Numbered from the stretch's first letter, positions 7,608 to 15,358 are shown. The stretch: DNA of 64,000 nucleotides from Streptosporangium lutulentum (GCF_030811455.1 NZ_JAUSQU010000001.1:7812001-7876000), one strand, 5' to 3'. Numbers and translations: made by a program. Notes: generated by a model not told the origin, from the letters alone.

Positions 7608-7884
7608 GCGCCTTTAGACATAGGCATATGGCTTACCTTGAGCCTGGGCGCATCGGAGCAGCTTGTAGCTACTCAGTGCATTGAGTCGGGTGCGTACCTC
7701 AACCCAAGTCAGTTCCACTCCACTGACAAGCGGCGCCCTACTGCGCTCTCAACGACGAGAGCTTCAGAGAAGGGCCTTCGGGGCTCTCGTCATGTTCGGT
7801 TCAGCCTCCCAGGTTGTGGAAGGTCAGCTTCGGATACGCCAGGAAGCGTGGCGGGGGCGGGTTCAGTGCGAGACACTCGTCTGC

Positions 7885-8718
7885 ATGGCTCAGCTGGCAA
7901 TGACATCAGCACGATGGGGTGAACTCACTGCGCTGCTGAACGATGAGCAGCGTCTTCAAGCCGAGTATCCCAAGGTGGCCGAATACCTGGACGCGGCAGG
8001 AGGACTGTCGGGGACCGGTGACGTTGAAGCCGACGGGGCGTTCGACTTACGGTTCGTGCACTACATGACCGGCGGAAGCGCTGTGAGCCCGAACCCCTAC
8101 TGGGACATCGTTGAGCCGTTTGTGTTCGAGCACGAGGGCCGCCGCGTGGTGAACGGTGGTCGCGCGGAAGGAAGTGCGCGACTTGCCTTTGCACAGATGA
8201 TTTTGCAGGCGACCTACGCATACGCGGTGCCTTCCCCGCAGACCATCGACTGGATGTCCAGTTTCTGTGCCGATCTCCCAATCATGGAGCTGGGGGCAGG
8301 TCGGGGATATTGGGCGGCGCAGTTGGCTCGCTCGGGGTTGGTCGTTGAGGCGTATGACCTGGAGCCGCCGGACAAGGCCAAGAACCTCTCATTCCTTGGA
8401 GTTGCCGGCCAGGCGGACGTGTGGCACCCCGTTGGTGATCTGGATGAGTTCGCGGCTTGTGCCCGAGCCGCGGATCATGTGCTGTTCCTTTGCTGGCCGC
8501 CTGGCTGGGGGGACAAGATGTCGTCTGAGGCGCTGACCTCGTTCGAGAAAGCAGGGGGCGAACGACTCATCTACATCGGAGAGCCGAAGGGCGGCAAGAC
8601 CGGCAACGATGCCTTCTTTGATGCCCTGTCGGCCCGCTGGAAGTTGGACTCCGTAGACCCACACTTCGTTTCGTGGTGGACGGAGGCGGACGTCGCGCAG
8701 GGCTGGGTTCGGAGTTGA
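7885..8718 (+). CDS. SAM-dependent methyltransferase-like protein (AICE cargo)
   Basis: Residues about 134-143 (MELGAGRGYW) form the glycine-rich SAM loop of class I methyltransferases, followed by VVEAYDLEPPD (acidic residue for ribose) and VLFLCWPPGW at the position of motif IV. The N-terminal 130 residues show no known domain and the substrate is unknown; the WPPGW variant is not the usual NPPY of DNA methylases. Start uncertain: ATG 7885 (277 residues) follows a hairpin leader, while in-frame ATGs at 7792 and 7681 would add Arg/Ser-rich sequence. It is convergent with the GntR gene. Confidence 0.65.
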   Translation: MAQLAMTSARWGELTALLNDEQRLQAEYPKVAEYLDAAGGLSGTGDVEADGAFDLRFVHYMTGGSAVSPNPYWDIVEPFVFEHEGRRVVNGGRAEGSARLAFAQMILQATYAYAVPSPQTIDWMSSFCADLPIMELGAGRGYWAAQLARSGLVVEAYDLEPPDKAKNLSFLGVAGQADVWHPVGDLDEFAACARAADHVLFLCWPPGWGDKMSSEALTSFEKAGGERLIYIGEPKGGKTGNDAFFDALSARWKLDSVDPHFVSWWTEADVAQGWVRS

Positions 8719-8720
8719 GG

Positions 8721-8770
8721 ACATAGCAAAGGGGGGGGTGCCGACCGAGTCGGCACCCCCCTTGCTATGT
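8721..8770. terminator. Bidirectional terminator
   Basis: ACATAGCAA, a G-run and TGCCGAC at 8721-8745 pair with GTCGGCA, a C-run and TTGCTATGT ending at 8770. This near-perfect long hairpin lies exactly between two convergent stop codons (8718 and 8780). Confidence 0.85.
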
Positions 8771-8779
8771 CTCCTTTTG

Positions 8780-9445
8780 CTACTTGAGGGCCATGCGGAA
8801 CACGAATGCGTCGTAGCGATCTCGTGGATACGACACATCGGAAATCATGATGATTCGGTCATCGGCGGAGAGAAACTGCTGGTGGACAGTCTTGGCGAGC
8901 TCGCCGGGGGTGGTGCGCAACCACTCGGCATGAGGCGCTGTCGGTAGCTGGTCAGAGACAGTCTCTTCCAGGAAGGTTGCCCCCGATACATCGACAACAT
9001 CCACCGGGTGGTAGGTGTCCGAGATCGAGATTGGCCGACCATCTTCGGTGGCTCGGGTGATGACGTGGGTGATCAGCTCGCCTTCTGAGAGGCCGAGAGC
9101 CTCCGCAAGTTCGCTGGTGGCAGGGATCTGCTCGGTCTCCCGTTCTACCTGAATGTCTCGATCGGATTCGTTCCGGAACGTGCGCTCAGCGGTTTCCATC
9201 TGGCGCTCAGGAGAAACGCGAACGAGGTTGGGTCGGTCGGCGACGAAGATGCCTCGCCGCCGTACGGATCGAACGAGCCCCTGGCTCAGGAGCAGTTCGA
9301 GGGCCTTTCGAACCACGATGTCCGACACGCCGTTCTTCTGGGCGATCTCGGCGTAGCTCGGTAGTTGCATGCCGGGAGGAAGCTCTCCCCCGCGAATACG
9401 TAGGGCGTACTCGCCTGCGATGCGGACGTAGGCCGGTTCTGGCAC
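8780..9445 (-). CDS. GntR-family repressor, KorSA-like
   Basis: 221 residues: an N-terminal GntR winged helix (YAEIAQKNGVSDIVVRKALE, then LLSQGLVRSVRRRGIFV) and a C-terminal UTRA ligand domain (residues about 85-215). In pSAM2-like elements the GntR protein KorSA represses its own gene and the activator of replication and excision. Here two perfect dyads lie just upstream (9489-9541), between this gene and the rightward operon, so one protein can control both directions. The start is GTG 9445. It is convergent with the methyltransferase-like gene. Confidence 0.88.
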   Translation of the reverse strand: MPEPAYVRIAGEYALRIRGGELPPGMQLPSYAEIAQKNGVSDIVVRKALELLLSQGLVRSVRRRGIFVADRPNLVRVSPERQMETAERTFRNESDRDIQVERETEQIPATSELAEALGLSEGELITHVITRATEDGRPISISDTYHPVDVVDVSGATFLEETVSDQLPTAPHAEWLRTTPGELAKTVHQQFLSADDRIIMISDVSYPRDRYDAFVFRMALK

Positions 9446-9488
9446 TTGGTGATCATCCCTTCAACTGCTCTTCGGTGATGCCTCCAAC

Positions 9489-9541
9489 GTATACGCATCA
9501 TCGTATACCAAGGTCTTGTGCGTATACGAAGTTACGTATAC
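9489..9541. promoter_or_regulatory. Twin operators for the GntR repressor
   Basis: GTATACG-N6-CGTATAC at 9489-9508 and again at 9522-9541: two perfect 7-bp dyads with the same 6-bp spacer and 33 bp between centres (about three helix turns). They lie between the divergent gntR gene and the long rightward operon. The second ends 64 bp before the start of the first rightward gene. Confidence 0.85.
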
Positions 9542-9605
9542 GCTCATGCTTGTGACTCCTTCGCGCGGAGGGTCGCCGGAAGCACTCAGAAGAAGGAGAA
9601 CGACG

Positions 9606-9776
9606 ATGCTCCCCACCCCCAAGACCAGTCGTTTCGTCCCGTTTCTGCTCACAGCTCTGGCTCTGTTCTTCATCGTCCGGGAGCCCGCCCACGCTGCTCA
9701 GTTCGCGACGAACGCCTTCACCGGCCTGATGACGGTCACCGAATCGCTGATGACCTTCGCTTCCAATCTCGGTTAA
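9606..9776 (+). CDS. Small membrane or secreted protein, first gene of the rightward operon
   Basis: 56 residues with a hydrophobic segment at about 9-28 (RFVPFLLTALALFFIVREPA) ending in a possible signal-peptidase site AHA-A, then a second amphipathic stretch. The start is fixed by AGAAGGAG just upstream of ATG 9606. No family recognised. It is the first gene after the GntR operators and so should be repressor-controlled. Confidence 0.6.
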   Translation: MLPTPKTSRFVPFLLTALALFFIVREPAHAAQFATNAFTGLMTVTESLMTFASNLG

Positions 9777-9859
9777 CCCGCCCATGCAAGAGGGACGGCC
9801 CCATCCGGCAAAGACACGGGCCGCCCCTCAACTCCCCGCTTAGAAGGAGCACACCCATC

Positions 9860-9988
9860 ATGACCCGCCCGTCCACCCCGGCCAAGTCCGACGTGTGCAC
9901 GTCGGACTGTCGCAACGGCCAGATCTGGAACCCCGGCTCCGGCACCTACCCCTGCCCCCTCTGCCGCGCGAAGAAGGTCGCCCGATGA
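9860..9988 (+). CDS. Zinc-ribbon mini-protein
   Basis: 42 residues with four cysteines as CTSDC and CPLC, enough for one zinc ribbon. AGAAGGAG precedes ATG 9860. The stop overlaps the ATG of the WhiB-like gene (ATGA), indicating translational coupling. Function unknown. Confidence 0.6.
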   Translation: MTRPSTPAKSDVCTSDCRNGQIWNPGSGTYPCPLCRAKKVAR

Positions 9989-10323
9989 GCGCCCCCACCA
10001 TCCACCTACTCACCACGCACCCGGCGCTGTCCCTGCTGGCCGCCATCACCGATGGCATGCCGCGCAGGCTGGCCGAGGGCGCGCTGTGCGGGCTGGACCC
10101 TGAGTTGCACACCGGCCCGGACGCCTTCACCGATGAGAGCGCCGACGAGCGGGCCGCCCGCGAGCAGGTAGCCCGCGAGGTCTGCGCCGAGTGCCCCGTT
10201 CGGGCGCTGTGCCTGGCCCGCGCGCTGGAGACCCGCCCTAGCAGCGGAGTGTGGGCCGGCATCCTCGCGGCCGACCTGCTGGCCCTGCTGAGCACGACCG
10301 AGCAGCGGACCGAGGTGGCCTGA
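9985..10323 (+). CDS. WhiB-like iron-sulfur regulator
   Basis: 112 residues with the four-cysteine WhiB pattern: a first Cys in GALCGLDP, then CAECPVRALC, followed by a GVWAGI turn in place of the usual GVWGG. WhiB proteins bind a [4Fe-4S] cluster and contact sigma-A. The basic C-terminal tail common in the family is replaced by an acidic one (STTEQRTEVA), so DNA binding may be weak. Coupled to the zinc-ribbon gene upstream. Element-borne WhiB genes may adjust transcription of the transfer operon or host. Confidence 0.8.
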   Translation: MSAPTIHLLTTHPALSLLAAITDGMPRRLAEGALCGLDPELHTGPDAFTDESADERAAREQVAREVCAECPVRALCLARALETRPSSGVWAGILAADLLALLSTTEQRTEVA

Positions 10324-10325
10324 CC

Positions 10326-10496
10326 ATGGGCCGCTTTCAGTGCCTCGACTGCGAGCACGAGCACCACGCCGCCACCACGTGCCCGCGCTGCCGTACGCAG
10401 CGCGGTCAGGTGGAGCTGTGCCGCTCCCACGGTGAGCGTCATGTCCACCGCTGCGGTACCTGCCGCACCCTGGCCCGCTCCCAGTCCGGCCTCTGA
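10326..10496 (+). CDS. Double zinc-ribbon mini-protein
   Basis: 56 residues with CLDC, CPRC and CGTC pairs plus many His residues (CEHEHH, HGERHVHRC), so it can hold two metal sites. It starts 2 bp after the WhiB-like stop. No family recognised; nucleic-acid or protein binding is the likely role. Confidence 0.6.
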   Translation: MGRFQCLDCEHEHHAATTCPRCRTQRGQVELCRSHGERHVHRCGTCRTLARSQSGL

Positions 10497-10513
10497 CCCG
10501 CAGGAGACCCACC

Positions 10514-10651
10514 ATGCCCATCCACAACCACCACGGCCCGGTCACGGTCACCAAGGACGGACGGATCATCATCGACGGCCGACAGGTCGGCACCACCGCC
10601 CTCACCTTCGGCATCCCCACCGACGACGACACCAACGAGGAGGACAAATGA
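10514..10651 (+). CDS. 45-residue AICE protein
   Basis: A very short gene with CAGGAGA upstream of ATG 10514; its TGA overlaps the next ATG at 10648. The product has a beta-rich centre (GPVTVTKDGRIIIDGRQVG) and an acidic tail. Unknown function; supported by spacing, ribosome site and coupling rather than homology. Confidence 0.5.
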   Translation: MPIHNHHGPVTVTKDGRIIIDGRQVGTTALTFGIPTDDDTNEEDK

Positions 10652-11034
10652 GCCGCATCCGCGCCGCCTTCTGGGACCCGGCCGGTACCCGGTACGGCAT
10701 CCCCACCTACCCCTGGCGAATGTCGCCTCCGCACCTGCTCACCCGCCGCCAACTGACCGCCGAAGGGCTACGGCCCGGCGGGCAGGGCGTACAGGCACAG
10801 GTCATGTGGCGCTCGACGCGACACAGCGCCCCCGGCGTGCGCTCCGCCTACCTCTACGACATCCGGTTTGCGCTCCCGAAGCGCACCGCCACCCCGGCCC
10901 AGATGGAGGCGCTGGCCAAGGCCAACGCTGCCCGCCGCACCTGCCCCGACTGCCACCGGGACGCCGGGTATGTGCTGCCGCGCCACCTGGGCACCTGCCT
11001 GGACTGCGCCGAGACGGCGGAGGTGGCCGCGTGA
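10648..11034 (+). CDS. RRQL-motif zinc-ribbon protein
   Basis: 128 residues with an RRQL-type motif (LLTRRQLTAEGLRPGG), which I associate with a conserved AICE protein family, and a C-terminal zinc ribbon (CPDC, then CLDC). It overlaps the genes on both sides by ATGA and GTGA, so it belongs to the coupled train. Function unknown; the zinc ribbon suggests nucleic-acid contact. Confidence 0.65.
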   Translation: MSRIRAAFWDPAGTRYGIPTYPWRMSPPHLLTRRQLTAEGLRPGGQGVQAQVMWRSTRHSAPGVRSAYLYDIRFALPKRTATPAQMEALAKANAARRTCPDCHRDAGYVLPRHLGTCLDCAETAEVAA

Positions 11035-11318
11035 AGATCCGCCTGATCGGCACGCCGTTCGAGGTGGCCGACGCCTGCCTGTCCATCCGCGCACTGGCCA
11101 TCATCACCGCCTTTCACGGCCCCTACCCCGCCCGCCGCGACCCCGCCCACGTGTGTCTGTACCTGGAGGTCACCAGCCTGCTCCGCCCGGTGCCCCACCC
11201 CGACGCACCCGCCGAGACCTCCGCCGCTCACCGCGGCTGCACCCGGCCCGACTGCCTGACCTGCCAGAGCTGGACCTACGAGACCCGCACCTTCCGACGT
11301 CCCCGCACGGAGGGCTGA
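11031..11318 (+). CDS. Small AICE protein with Cys/His cluster
   Basis: 95 residues starting at a GTG inside the previous stop. It has a compact alpha/beta N-terminus (RLIGTPFEVADACLSIRAL) and a C-terminal CTRPDCLTC cluster. The stop overlaps the next ATG (TGATG). The family is unknown to me and the role probably structural or regulatory in transfer. Confidence 0.6.
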   Translation: MKIRLIGTPFEVADACLSIRALAIITAFHGPYPARRDPAHVCLYLEVTSLLRPVPHPDAPAETSAAHRGCTRPDCLTCQSWTYETRTFRRPRTEG

Positions 11319-12292
11319 TGAGCACCGCGACCCCGACCCCGGAGCCAACGCCCGAGGACATCTCGCGTGGCCTGGCCGAGCTGGAACGCCACCTCGACCA
11401 GCAGGCCCCGCCCCTCCCGGCTCTCCCGCCGGCGCGCCCGGTGGAGACCGGCGGGGAGACCAAGCGCGTGCAGCGACTGCGCGCCGAGGTGGCCGAAGCG
11501 CACCTGTTGGCCGATCTCCAAGACGACACCGCGCCGCTGTTGCTGGACACGGCCAAGGTCCGTAAGCGCCGCAAGGCCGCCCGCGAGGCCGCCCGGCTGC
11601 ATGAGCTGGCCCAAGACCCGGCCATGCGCGCCTACCAAGCGGCGCGGATGCGCCGTTTGCTGGTCACCGCGGGCATGGTGTCGCTGAGTCTGGCGCTGGC
11701 GTGGTCGACGGCCGGTGTGCAGACCTTCGCCGCCGACGGCGCCGCGGCCTGGTCACCCTCATGGGTGTTCGCCTGGCTGGTCGAGCCGTTCATGTCCCTG
11801 GCCCTGCTGGTCGTGGTCGGCGCCCGCGCCTACCTCGCCACCCACGGCCAGCCGATCCACTCGCCCACTCTGGTCCGCATCGAGTGGCTGTTCCTGGCTT
11901 TGACACTCGGCATGAACGCCTGGCCCTACCTGCCCTGGTCACTGCCCACAGGAGAGACATTCTCCTTCTCTCGGCTGGTGCTGCACGTCCTGGGACCGAT
12001 CGTCGCCGTCGCCATCGTGACCGCTCTGCCGATCATCTTGGCCGCGTTCACCGGCCTGGACCACAACGACACCGGACGGCTTACCGGCCTTACGTACAGC
12101 GCAAACGCCCATGATCCGGTAAGGGCGCCCGGACCGGACCTGGTCCGCCTGATCGACCGGGCGCGGACGCTCATCGCCACCGGCGAGCTTCCGGAGGCCC
12201 CCAGCGCCTACCGCCTTCAGCGCGTGCTGCGGTGCGGCATGGACGACGCCCGCGCCGTCCGTGACGCCCTCAACCACCCCACCGCCAACTAG
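11318..12292 (+). CDS. SpdB-like membrane protein of the transfer region
   Basis: 324 residues: an N-terminal charged coiled-coil-like part (residues about 45-110), four to five membrane segments between about 115 and 250 (LLVTAGMVSLSLALAW; SLALLVVVGARAYL; LGPIVAVAIVTALPIIL), and a C-terminal cytoplasmic tail with a helical domain. The position just before the TraB-like gene is typical of membrane Spd proteins (DUF2637-type) that spread plasmid DNA through the mycelium. Assignment is by topology and context. Confidence 0.65.
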   Translation: MSTATPTPEPTPEDISRGLAELERHLDQQAPPLPALPPARPVETGGETKRVQRLRAEVAEAHLLADLQDDTAPLLLDTAKVRKRRKAAREAARLHELAQDPAMRAYQAARMRRLLVTAGMVSLSLALAWSTAGVQTFAADGAAAWSPSWVFAWLVEPFMSLALLVVVGARAYLATHGQPIHSPTLVRIEWLFLALTLGMNAWPYLPWSLPTGETFSFSRLVLHVLGPIVAVAIVTALPIILAAFTGLDHNDTGRLTGLTYSANAHDPVRAPGPDLVRLIDRARTLIATGELPEAPSAYRLQRVLRCGMDDARAVRDALNHPTAN

Positions 12293-12310
12293 GCCAAGGA
12301 GCCGCCCGCC

Positions 12311-12481
12311 ATGTTCACCTTCGCCCTCATCCTCAGCCTCGCGTGCCTGGCTGTCCCGGTGTCCATCTTCGCCCGGATGGCCATCACCGGCCGAAGCGTC
12401 CGCGCCGAGATCCACTCCAGCATGTCGATGCACCGCCGGACCTGCTGCAGCCACAGCGTCACCCGCGACGCCGACCGATGA
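12311..12481 (+). CDS. 56-residue membrane mini-protein
   Basis: One N-terminal membrane segment (MFTFALILSLACLAVPVSIF), then a basic tail with CC. AAGGAG lies upstream of ATG 12311, and the stop overlaps a possible next ATG at 12478. A Spd-type accessory is possible; no family recognised. Confidence 0.55.
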   Translation: MFTFALILSLACLAVPVSIFARMAITGRSVRAEIHSSMSMHRRTCCSHSVTRDADR

Positions 12482-12612
12482 ATCCGACCAACGAGCCGAA
12501 TCGCACACCGTCTTCGACCATCACGCAGGGCGCGGCCCCAACTCCGCCAAGAACCGTGACCGCGCCCTGCAACCCCGCCCGCTCGATCGCACACGAGGTG
12601 ACCCCATCATGA
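12478..12612 (+). CDS. 44-residue hypothetical linker ORF
   Basis: Joined to both neighbours by ATGA overlaps (12478 and 12609), which is why I list it. The product is Pro/Thr/Ser-rich and disordered, and there is no ribosome site. It may be only a frame that keeps ribosomes moving toward traB. Confidence 0.35.
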   Translation: MNPTNEPNRTPSSTITQGAAPTPPRTVTAPCNPARSIAHEVTPS

Positions 12613-14801
12613 CCGACACCCCGACCGAGACCAACGGCCACCACCCCACCACGCCGCATCTGGACCTGATCCCCCTGCCCGACGCACCGACCAGCCCCAC
12701 CGCCCCGGCCCCCCTCGCGCCCGCCGACCCGGCCACCGACCGCGTGACCCGTGATACCTCCTACGAGATCGCTCTGGATGAGGAGCCGCCCGCCGCGGCG
12801 AAGCCGGTCGCGGTGGATCTGCCCGGCGACGGCATCGTGCCCGGCACCATGCCGACCGAGGGACGTCGGCCGATCATCCCGGCCGGTCTGCACCGCGGCA
12901 ACCGTGCGGCCAGCGCGCAGGCCACCGCGCACCGCCTGGGATATGTGGCCGCCTTCCACGCCGTTCGCCTGCCCTGGTACAGCGTGCAAGCGCTGGGGTG
13001 GTCGGTGGTCGGCATGGTCCGCCTGATCGGCCGGCAGTTGCGCTGGTGGTGGGTCAGCGAGCAGTACGCGCTCCTTCAGCAGGCCGCCAGCGACAACGAC
13101 CCTGACCGGTGGCTCAAACTGCACCGCGAAGGCAAGGCCACCCGCCGCTGGCGCGGCATCGTGCTCGCGGTGCAGGTCATCGCGGTCATCATCGCGACGC
13201 TGATCGTGTCCGGTCTGCCGCTGCACTTCCAGCTGCTCACCATCGCCGCGCTGGTACCGCTGCTGGCCCGCAGCGGCCGCCCGGCCGGACGGCCGATCAT
13301 CGCCCCGGCGGTGGTGACCCGCCGCTATCGCAAGCTGAATGCCGATGTGGTGCTGCGCGCCTACTACGCCGCCGGCCTGGGCCACCCCGAGCGCTCCGAT
13401 CAGCAGATCGAGTTCGGCGCGCAGATGGCCCGCGACGGCAACGGCTCCAGGGTCCTGATCAACCTGCCCTACGGGCGGACCTTCGCCGAAGCCGTCAAGG
13501 CCCGCGAGAAGATCGCCTCTGGGCTGGATGTGTCCATCGCGCAGGTTGCGCTGACCCGGGATCCGGCCAGCAACCGCAGTCACTGGCTGTGGGTGGCCGA
13601 CGCCGACCCCCTCGCCCTGCCCGCCGGCCGTACCCCGCTGCTGGCCTGCAAGGAGACCGACATCTGGCAGCCTGCCCCGCTCGGCCTCGACGAGCGCGGC
13701 CGGCAGGTCTCCCTGCTGATGATGTGGATCTCCATCCTGGTCGGCGCCCAGCCCCGCCAGGGCAAGAGCTTCACCGCCCGCCTGCTCGCCCTGTATGCCG
13801 CCCTCGACCCGTACGTGCGGCTGGAGGTGTTCGACGGCAAGGGCTCGCCCGACTGGCGCAAGTTCGCCCTGGTCGCGCACTCATGCTCGTTCGGCTTCAC
13901 CCTCAGCCGCGACGGCGACCCGCTGGAGATCTTCGTGCAGATGCTGCGCGACCTCAAAGCCGACGTCCAGCAGCGCTACCAGCGCCTGTCTGAACTGCCG
14001 GTGGAGGTCTGCCCCGAGGGCAAGCTGACCCGCGAGATCGCCCGCAACCCCAAGTACGGCATGCCGGTGCGGCTGGTGGTCATCGACGAGTGCCAGGAGT
14101 ACTTCGACACCGGCGACAAGGACCTCAACAAGGAAATCGCGGGCCTGCTGGTCTACCTGGTCAAGGTCGCCCCCGCCGCCGGAATCATCGTGCTGGACGC
14201 CACCCAAAAGCCCGGCGGGGTCGGCGCCGGTGACGTGGCGACCTCCTTTACCAGCTTCCGCGATAACCACCAGGTGCGGATCGCGCTGCGCACCGGCTCC
14301 TACACCGTCTCGGACATGGTGCTCGGCTCTGGCGCCTACTCCGAAGGATTCGACTCCTCGGTGCTGCTGCCCAGCTACAAGGGCGTCGGCATCCTGCGCG
14401 GCGCCTCCGACGAGACCCCGACCGTGCGCTTCTACCTGGCCGATGCCGAGGACGCCGAGAAGATCTTGATGGCCGCCCGCGCGCTGCGCCAGCGCGCCGG
14501 CACCCTGACCGGCCACGCCGCCGGACAGGCCATGATCTGCGAAACCCGCGACGTGCTGGCCGACGCCGCGAGCGTCTTTGAGTCCGGGGAAACCGGTCTG
14601 GACTGGGCACAGATGGCCGCCCGGCTGGCCGAGCGCATCCCCGAGCACTACACCGACCTGACCGCCGAGACCATCTCCGCCCAGCTGCGCGCGCTCGGCA
14701 TCACCAGCGTCAACATCAAGCGCGACGGCCAGGTACTCAAGGGCGCCAAGCAGGCCGCCATCACCACCGCCCTGACCGCCCGCCAGAGCGCCACTTCCTA
14801 A
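12609..14801 (+). CDS. traB: TraB-like FtsK/SpoIIIE DNA translocase
   Basis: The conjugation motor of Streptomyces-type elements, moving double-stranded DNA into the recipient. 730 residues: a disordered Pro/Ala N-terminus (1-95), a membrane region (about 150-225, including IVLAVQVIAVIIATLIVSGL), and a RecA-like motor with Walker A GAQPRQGKSF (about 378-387), Walker B RLVVIDECQEY (about 483-493) and DATQKPG. The C-terminal winged helix (about 660-720) matches the TraB domain that reads the clt repeats; candidate repeats lie directly downstream (14890-15075). Start: ATG 12609 with GAGGTGA seven bases upstream. Confidence 0.9.
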   Translation: MTDTPTETNGHHPTTPHLDLIPLPDAPTSPTAPAPLAPADPATDRVTRDTSYEIALDEEPPAAAKPVAVDLPGDGIVPGTMPTEGRRPIIPAGLHRGNRAASAQATAHRLGYVAAFHAVRLPWYSVQALGWSVVGMVRLIGRQLRWWWVSEQYALLQQAASDNDPDRWLKLHREGKATRRWRGIVLAVQVIAVIIATLIVSGLPLHFQLLTIAALVPLLARSGRPAGRPIIAPAVVTRRYRKLNADVVLRAYYAAGLGHPERSDQQIEFGAQMARDGNGSRVLINLPYGRTFAEAVKAREKIASGLDVSIAQVALTRDPASNRSHWLWVADADPLALPAGRTPLLACKETDIWQPAPLGLDERGRQVSLLMMWISILVGAQPRQGKSFTARLLALYAALDPYVRLEVFDGKGSPDWRKFALVAHSCSFGFTLSRDGDPLEIFVQMLRDLKADVQQRYQRLSELPVEVCPEGKLTREIARNPKYGMPVRLVVIDECQEYFDTGDKDLNKEIAGLLVYLVKVAPAAGIIVLDATQKPGGVGAGDVATSFTSFRDNHQVRIALRTGSYTVSDMVLGSGAYSEGFDSSVLLPSYKGVGILRGASDETPTVRFYLADAEDAEKILMAARALRQRAGTLTGHAAGQAMICETRDVLADAASVFESGETGLDWAQMAARLAERIPEHYTDLTAETISAQLRALGITSVNIKRDGQVLKGAKQAAITTALTARQSATS

Positions 14802-14889
14802 CCCGCGGCGAGCCCCTGCCGGCCATCTGAAAACAGGTCACCGAACGGCCGGCAGGGCTCACCCGCCACCCCACCCTGCGCGATCGAGT

Positions 14890-15075
14890 GGTAGCGGCGC
14901 TCCCGCTACCGGTAGCGGGCAGGCTACCGCCCCCGCTACCCCCCGCATAGGCCCTGAGCTGCCCACATACCCGCAGGTAGCGGGTAGCGGGCCACCCCTG
15001 CCCCACCCCACACCGCCCCCTGGAGTGCTTGTCATGCCCTTCCTGGCCGCTACCGCTACCCACCCCGCCGCTACC
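14890..15075. repeat. Cluster of GGTAGCGG octamers, candidate clt / TraB recognition site
   Basis: GGTAGCGG or its complement CCGCTACC occurs at 14890, 14903 (inverted), 14911, 14933 (inverted), 14976, 14983, 15047 (inverted), 15053 (inverted) and 15068 (inverted), plus a related GCTACCGC at 14923. CCGCTACCGGTAGCGG at 14903-14918 is a perfect 16-bp palindrome. Streptomyces clt loci are clusters of 8-bp TraB recognition sequences beside traB, and this fits in position and unit length. The last copies run into the start of the next gene. Confidence 0.7.
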
Positions 15076-15330
15076 GCCCTCGCCGCCTACGCGCCCCTGA
15101 TCGTCTGGCTGATCCTCGCCGCCCTGGGCTGGCTGACCCTCTACGTACTGCGCTGCGCCGCGACCCCGTTCGGCCCCTGCCGCCACTGCCATGGCGAGGG
15201 CAAGCGCACCCCGCGCCTCAGCCGCAAACGCCGCCACTGCCACCGCTGCGAGGGCACCGGCCTCCGGCTACGCACCGGCCGACGTGTCTGGAACAACATC
15301 CGCCGTCTGTACCGCGACCTCAAGCGCTAA
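15034..15330 (+). CDS. Membrane protein with DnaJ-type CxxCxGxG motifs
   Basis: 98 residues: one or two membrane segments (about 10-43, PAATALAAYAPLIVWLILAA onward), then CRHCHGEG and CHRCEGTG, the two half-motifs of a DnaJ-like zinc finger, and a basic tail. ATG 15034 is preferred over GTG 15025 because CTGGAG sits eight bases before it. Its first codons overlap the octamer cluster. The role is unknown; the position after traB suggests a spread function. Confidence 0.65.
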   Translation: MPFLAATATHPAATALAAYAPLIVWLILAALGWLTLYVLRCAATPFGPCRHCHGEGKRTPRLSRKRRHCHRCEGTGLRLRTGRRVWNNIRRLYRDLKR

Positions 15331-15358
15331 TCCGCCCAACATCAGGAGAACGCCAACC

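Larger units (their letters stand above)
6995..7884. other. Repeat-rich non-coding region of the AICE
   Basis: Nearly 900 bp without a convincing gene, more A+T-rich than the core apart from CG-alternating blocks at about 7147-7192, 7481-7492 and 7596-7610. It carries a 103-bp tandem duplication, a repeated 17-mer, several GTATAC hexamers matching half-sites of the GntR operators, and a 9-bp-stem hairpin (7754-7762 with 7783-7791) just before the methyltransferase-like gene. Likely promoters, leader RNA or control sites. Confidence 0.5.

Noticed and set aside
12459..13880. A long minus-strand open frame inside traB
   Set aside because: Low-complexity Gly/Arg/Val product; traB on the plus strand has Walker motifs and a ribosome site.
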